From the NCBI GenBank assembly GCA_021464415.1, contig CM038467.1, positions 9,565,411 through 9,629,410 on the forward strand: DNA of 64,000 nucleotides, given 5' to 3'. Positions 58,303 through 64,000 of this stretch are shown in pieces. The notes under the pieces were generated by a model. The model was not told the origin of the DNA. It worked only from the letters and a program-made list of their open reading frames with translations, and did not search any database. This stretch comes from Lonicera japonica. Its lineage: Eukaryota; Streptophyta; Magnoliopsida; Dipsacales; Caprifoliaceae. Made by a program: the position numbers and the translations under genes. The number at the start of each line of letters is the position of its first letter. The stretch's first letter is position 1.

Positions 58303-59690
58303 GGTGCATTTGGCGCACCGAATAAAGAGGTATTATAGGATAGGATAAAAGCCGGATATGATAAGAGTCCGAATTAGTCGGATATGAATTATGTAGGATA
58401 TGATAGGAAATGACTCAGTTAGATAAGGATTAAGTGGGATTGGACAGGATAAAGACTAGTTGGATAAAGATTTAATAAACTTCGTAAAAAACTCTTTTTG
58501 GAGAAAAGTTCTATATTACATACAATATTTACGAATTAGGCATTAAGTATAGTTTCAAATTCTAATGTTACCCATTTTTCTAAAATTAAAGTTTCTTATT
58601 AATGCATTCATTTAATAAAAAATAAATAAAAATATCATATTATACAATAAATAAATTTTATTAGTTGAGTTACTATAATTTTGGGTGGTTGAAATTTTTT
58701 AATAATAAATTTGATTATCTAAAAGCAGTAAATAAAAAGATCAAAAAAAAATTAAAGCTTATATTCATTTTGTTATCCGGCAACTATGGGATAAAATAAT
58801 ACCATATATGGTTCGTTTGGTTCAAGATTTAAACAATTATGGGAATGTTAAATTCCATTCCGAAATGATTCCTGTGTTTGGTTCAAGTTTTAGGCTCGGA
58901 ATAAATGATTCCACGAACCAATCTCCCCCCCCCCCCCCCCCCCCCCAGCTCTCCCATTTAAATCATAAGGAATAAGCTATTATCGGTGGGTATCTTTTTA
59001 AATTTTTCTTGTTAAGACTAAAATAACTCTCTTTCTTGCGAATAAATAATTCTTTTTCCAGCTGGGTATGAAAATATTGTTTAGAACTTTTGTTTAGTTA
59101 CGCTGCTGCACAAAAAAAATAAAATTTTTTTGGAATTTTTTTTCTTTTTCCCTGTTATATTTTTTTAAATACAGAAATTGTAATTTTTGTAGGATAGTTG
59201 TTAGGTAGGCATGTGTAATTTTTGTAATTTATTATCGTAATTGTCCTTTTTGAAAAATTAGTAAGAGATGTCTTCTCATCTTATAAAAAGAAGGGTATTT
59301 TTGTAATTGATACTTTATTCCATTCCTATTTTCAGTTGAGCCAAACATCGGCATGGCACCCTAGATGTTAGGAAATTTTTTTTTCAGGAATCAAGTATGC
59401 TAATTCCATTCCCAAAACTTGAATTAAACGAGCCCCTATAGTGGTGTTATATATTTATCTGGTTCTACAAGGATAAAATGTTAATTAATTTTGAGTGCAA
59501 TTCAGTCCCGTGTTGCACCCAACGCGGGATAAGATTAATATTTTCTGTTCACTCTTGCGCCAAACATATGATATGATTTATTTATCCTATCATTTCCGAC
59601 AACAAATACCGGATATGATTAATTAATCCAATCCTACTTCTATCATATCTAACTTATTATATCTACCAAACATAGTATGCCTATTTAACT
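58303..59690. mobile_element. Nest of MITE-like inverted repeats
   Basis: The outer pair is GGTGCATTTGGCGCACCGAA...GGATATGATAAGAG at the left and, inverted, ATGTTTGGTAGATATAAT...GAAATGATAGGATAAA at the right. The inner pair at about 58813-59445 is GGTTCGTTTGGTTCAAG at the left and GGCTCGTTTAATTCAAG at the right, both leading into GGAATGG-type sequence. The inner element therefore sits inside the outer. Target duplications could not be fixed. The inner element holds a run of 22 C (58925-58946). Confidence 0.55.
58925..58946. repeat. Poly(C) tract of 22
   Basis: The longest C homopolymer in the window, inside the inner MITE-like element. Confidence 0.8.
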
Positions 59691-59762
59691 AACAAATTAT
59701 ATCTACGAAACTTAATATGCTTGTCTAGCTTATTATATCTACTAAACTTAATATACCTTATA
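59640..59762. repeat. Tandem repeat, about 50-bp unit, three copies
   Basis: Units share ATTATATCTACYAAACWTARTATGCC. It abuts the right end of the outer MITE-like element and may be made of multiplied element ends. Confidence 0.65.
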
Positions 59763-62700
59763 CATTTAAGTTGAATTTTGTTAACATTTGTATGTCTGAA
59801 AATCATTATTTTTTGCATATTACTCGTTCACATATTAATAGGCATCTTTATATACAAAGTTATATGTTTAGAATGTTCGTACTTCGTTCAACCTCCTTTT
59901 TTGCACGAAATATAGTATGTCTCGTATGTTTTTCATGTTGTATTATGCCTACATGAAACTTATTACATGTATGAGAATTTTATTTACAGTAAATATTTAA
60001 TGTCGGTATCTAAGTTTGGTAATATTGGATAATTCTCTTTTACACTTTTGATTTTTTTTTAAATTGATTTGATTTGAAGTTTTGAGTTTAAGTTAGATAT
60101 ACATGTTATTTAGATTTTATGAATATTAATTGGTGTCAGAAATTAATTCTATTTTAAAATTTGATTTTTTTTTTTAATTTGAAGTTTTGAATTCAGCTTT
60201 AGGTTAGATTATAAATATTATCTAGATTTTCCAAATTTAATTAATTTTTAGAATTTAATTCGGTTGAAGGTTAGTTTCGGAACATCTTATATTTTTATTA
60301 AAATTTCAGGTTTATTTATTGTAAATTTAATGTTTACCGTTATTTCAAAATAAGTATTTCTTTAAAAAGCTTGATCTTCAAACAATTAGAAAAAATTGTA
60401 TCCTAATTTTTATTGTTTAAACCAAAAGCGCTTAATTTTTTCTCTTTTTTCCTTTTACCTTATCCAAAGCAAAGTAGTCCTCCTATTGCATATATACACA
60501 CTATATTATAAATTCTTTGTTCTTTTTCCTTGCTACTCCTATCAATTTATTATTACTTACCATATACACACACTAATTTTCACTAAGTTAGCCGGGGCGA
60601 TTATTACTTACCATATATACACACTAATTTTCACGGTTGTTTGTTTCAACCACCTAAATTTAAAAATTTAAGTGGTATCAAAGTTGTTTGTTTGTCAAAA
60701 AAATTAAGTGACTTACCACTTAAATCTGAAAATTTGAATCTAAAAAATTAAGTGACAAGTTTGCCACTTAAATCTGAAAATTTAAAACACTCCATTACAA
60801 AATACCTATTTTACTCTCATTAAAACCCTAATAATGTAATCTAAATACACTAATAAGGGCAAAATTGACATATTAAAAAAAATTCAATTTTCATATGTGT
60901 TATATTTAAACAAATAATATTTTTTTAAATATAATTTTTAGAAGTAAACAAACAATTTTTTTAATTTTAATTTTCAATTCAGATTTCATTTTGCAGATTT
61001 TAATTTTAATTTTTAATTTTAAAATATTTTATCAAACCGCACCTTAAATTAGTTAGCCGGGGCCGGCCGTCGATTTTTGTTGGCAAAGTTTGCTTAATTA
61101 CTTTTTTTTTTTTTGAAGAGCAAGAGATCTGAAGAGAAAGAAGTTTTGTTAAGATATTCTCTCGATAAACTCTTTCATATCCTTTTTTTCTTCTTCCCAC
61201 AAATCTTCGTACTCAATTTGTTCAAGGTAAAGTCCTCCTTTTTTCTTTTCTAAATTGGGTACGATTGCCTAGGCTCAGGCTTCTTCTTTTAAAGTTTGGA
61301 TTTAAACCTTAAACCAATTAGACCAATTGAGGTATCAACTGTAAAATTGTGTTTCTTCTGTGAGATTAAGAGAGAAAATCTCATAATTTTCCTTATTCAG
61401 AGTTCAGATTCAGATATACCCTATCTATAAAATATTCACACTGTGTTTCTATTTAGTTGCTGCAGGGGATAGTAACTTAATTCTAAGTTATTACAACAGA
61501 GAAGAGAAAGGGATTTTTTGGACCAATATATATATATATCTATAGTACAAATCAAAGCAGAAAATACTGTTTATGAATTGACCACTGAAAATAATAACGG
61601 ATGGACAAGAATGATAATAGTGAATCCAACGGTGAGAAGATGATAAGAGAGTTTTTACATTTTATTTTTATTTTTATTGCATTAAAAGTTTTTATACAAC
61701 TCAACATCTCTCTCTACACACTTCGGCCCCACTGACCCACTCACTCCGCCCTTTTCTCTCTCTATATCTCTCTCTTCACTGTTTTACTTTTTTTTTTGTC
61801 AATCACTATTTTTTTATTAAACCTAACATTTTTCTTTATCTCCATTATTAATAAGTTGTACTCTCTCTCTCTCCTAATTTGATTGTTTATTATTTTATTT
61901 TTGAATATCTCAAAATAATTGTCCACTTTTTATATTTATCAAATCATTAATTAAAGCACTTTTTATTATTTTTAATATTACCTTTTAAGTTATTACCACT
62001 TTTTTTTGTAGGTCCCGCTACTTTTTTTAATTAAGAGAAAAGTAAATGTCATTTTTTAAAATAAGCATTTTTTTTAGAGTAGTCATTATATCTCCTTAAT
62101 TTTTAATTTTTCAAAGTGGACAATTAAATTAGAACGGAAAGAGTATTTAATCTCAGGCTTGGATAAATGCTTTTTTTTTTAACTTATTTATGTTTTTGGG
62201 TATTACTAAAATAACAAAAATCCTCATTCCGTTTTTTTTTTCCGTAAACCTATTAGTGCTCAAAAAATAATTATTATTAAAAGTAGTATATTTGGAGTAA
62301 TAGTAAAAGTAGTTGGGAAAAATAATTAAATTTTTATATGGTATGAAGTAACAAATAAATTTTGAAGTCGTTTAATTGGGTATAACTAGAAACTGTTATA
62401 TTTTTAAATACTAGAGTATGACTGTACGATCCAGCACATTTAGACGAAAAAATTATCAACAATGGTTTAAGCACATTATGATGATGATGATGATGATGAT
62501 TATTATTATTATTATTATTATGCTTTTCCTTTTGTTCTTATTTTTTTGTAAGAATAGTGACTAAATTTGAATTGTTTTTTAAATAATAAGAAGAACGAAT
62601 TTGTTCATAATATCAAAATTTTAAACAAATTCATGTACTATAAATATTGCGTTTCTTATTAAAGAGAAAAAAAAAGTAAAGGGTAATACAAATGTAGATT

Positions 62701-63150
62701 GATCGGTGGTAAAATAAGTAACATATTTTCTATTGTATGAAATATATCCAGCCCAAATGGTTACTAACCGTTTGTATTTCTTAATTGGTATTTTCACTAA
62801 ACATGTCAATATTTGATTTAGATCGTGTTCATATGGTACTTTATCGAATTTTAGATTTTATCGATTCGGATTTAAATGAACGACTTTCTTTTCCTTGGTG
62901 AACAAATAATGTTCAAACTATATTTGTTATTTTAACAAATAATTTGAGATAACCAAGTTGAATACGACTGAATACGCAACCATTGCCAAACCTACCGATG
63001 TGGACATTGGAATACGAATACGATTTTATTGATTTGTGTTAATTTTAAATTGATCATGATCGATTCGGTTGGGAAGCGATCGACAATGTAATATCATTTT
63101 GTTATTTGTGATAAGTGAATAAAATATATAAATCACACACAATTTTATGT
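59763..63150. other. AT-rich region, no supported gene
   Basis: Contents seen: a 50-bp duplication (ATTATTACTTACCATATACA...) at 60549-60633 with GTTAGCCGGGGC at each repeat and again at about 61051; a possible MITE between (GGTTGTTTGTTTCAACC at 60635, TTATCAAACCGCACC near 61030); a stretch at 61060-61230 resembling a 5' leader ending at AAG/GTAAAG but with no coding exon to the right; and (ATG)n(ATT)n at 62478-62521. Confidence 0.4.
62478..62521. repeat. Compound microsatellite (ATG)n(ATT)n
   Basis: About seven ATG units followed directly by about seven ATT units, with no coding frame across it. Confidence 0.9.
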
Positions 63151-63598
63151 TATACCCGTGCCCGAGGGCACCCAAAACTTATTTAATTTTAATTAGTTTG
63201 TGTTTTTTTTTATGAACTATTTCTTTTTATTTTTTAACTTTTTTTTAAACACAATTTACTAAAACACAAATAAGTTTTGAGTTTATTATAATTTTATATT
63301 AGAAAAAAAAAGTAAAAATTGAGCTTCTACTACCAATGAATTATCATGTCATAGGTACAGTAGATGAAAATAAATCATTTTTGTTATCCATAAATATAGA
63401 TTTATTTTTTTCGCTATTTCGTGCCCTCGGGAATGGGCATACCCTGGTGATTTTACATTAAAAAAAAAGTAAAAATTGAACTTCTATTGCCAATGAATTA
63501 TCATGTCATAGGTACAGTAGATGAAAATAAATCATTTTCGTTATTCATAAACATAGATTTAATTTTTTCGCTATTTCGTGCCCTCGGGCACGGGTATA
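63151..63598. mobile_element. 448-bp element with perfect 21-bp terminal inverted repeats
   Basis: The left end TATACCCGTGCCCGAGGGCA(C) at 63151-63171 is the exact reverse complement of 63578-63598. A third, degraded copy lies inside at about 63418-63440. The right part is a direct duplication of about 157 bp (63302-63453 and 63459-63605) sharing AATTATCATGTCATAGGTAC. No coding capacity or clear target duplication was seen. A MITE-type element whose end has been duplicated is the simplest reading. Confidence 0.65.
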
Positions 63599-64000
63599 CC
63601 CTAGTATATGTACAAAAGTATGCATCCTAGTTCTAATAAGTTACATAAGGTGAGTTACAGTCAATTTTTTTTTGTTTTTGTTTTGCGTTGGTTATTATTA
63701 TTGAAACATACTGAAGTTATCTCCTCTGCTATATGATAATGCTTAAATGCACATCTCCCTGTGATTTGGATAATTACAGTAACCTCCCTTGTAAAAAAAA
63801 ACTCTGCGTATGGTTTGCCAATTGCCATCCAGTAACCTTCCCAACAATTTTTTTTGTGTGATTGGGTTGCCATCCATAGTTAACCATTGCCAATTTTCCA
63901 AGAATTTAGTTATATTTTGTAATTAAAGAACTTGTTGAAGACGCTTTTGTCCAAAATCTGTCATACACATAAGAGATGAACTAAATAGGAAGTAGAAGTC
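63599..64000. other. Window end, no feature recognised
   Basis: AT-rich sequence. A 70-codon minus-strand frame (63661-63873) has no recognised family or splice partners. Confidence 0.4.

Noticed and set aside
58089..58325. 78-codon frame starting MGEVRTRK
   Set aside because: Slight resemblance to a ribosomal protein start does not continue beyond the first residues; no splice partners.
61060..61240. 5' leader exon of a gene running off the right edge
   Set aside because: A plausible donor is present, but no coding exon was seen in the following 2.7 kb.

Overview
This window is nuclear DNA from a flowering plant, almost certainly a eudicot. The evidence is AT-rich intergenic DNA, intron-rich genes, a NAC transcription factor with a miR164 site, a PLS-class pentatricopeptide (PPR) gene, and Ty1/copia, LINE, Mutator-like and Tourist-like elements. 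The species cannot be fixed from the sequence. No bacterial genes, CRISPR arrays, rRNA or tRNA genes were recognised.

Four host genes can be supported. (1) 971-27951, minus: a 20-exon gene whose exons join in phase to a 701-residue membrane protein with a J-like domain and thioredoxin-like segments (DNAJC16/ERdj8-like architecture). It fills almost half the window because its introns hold transposon debris. (2) 33243-34542, minus: a three-exon NAC gene of 356 residues with a near-complementary miR164 target site. (3) 44846-46393, plus: an intronless PPR gene of 515 residues. (4) 46598-50374, minus: a four-exon Mpo1-like (DUF962) gene of 198 residues, convergent with the PPR gene. They look like independent housekeeping or regulatory genes, not a cluster or pathway.

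Transposon layer, left to right. Intron 16 of the J-protein gene carries a 1-kb duplication (3189-4194 and 9578-10614) around a rearranged copia mosaic. Intron 6 holds a degenerate 4.8-kb copia element (19183-23997) with a perfect 5-bp target duplication and a 279-bp Tourist-like MITE nested inside it. A 1,056-bp Mutator-like element with a perfect 9-bp target duplication (28045-29100) sits only 85 bp upstream of the J-protein ATG. A second long-inverted-repeat element lies at 31521-32591. Tourist-like MITEs lie at 41355-41866 and 50754-51188. A dead L1-type LINE (52616-57042) is split by a solo copia LTR (55257-56703) exactly at the catalytic FADD of its reverse transcriptase. A nest of MITE-like repeats occupies 58303-59690, and a 448-bp element with perfect 21-bp inverted ends lies at 63151-63598.

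I found no convincing undescribed multi-gene system. The most informative observations are structural: a recombination scar between occupied and empty retrotransposon sites, the nested insertions that give an order of events, the MULE at the J-protein promoter, a GC-AG intron, the J-like domain lacking HPD, and paired 20-bp palindromes in the solo LTR.
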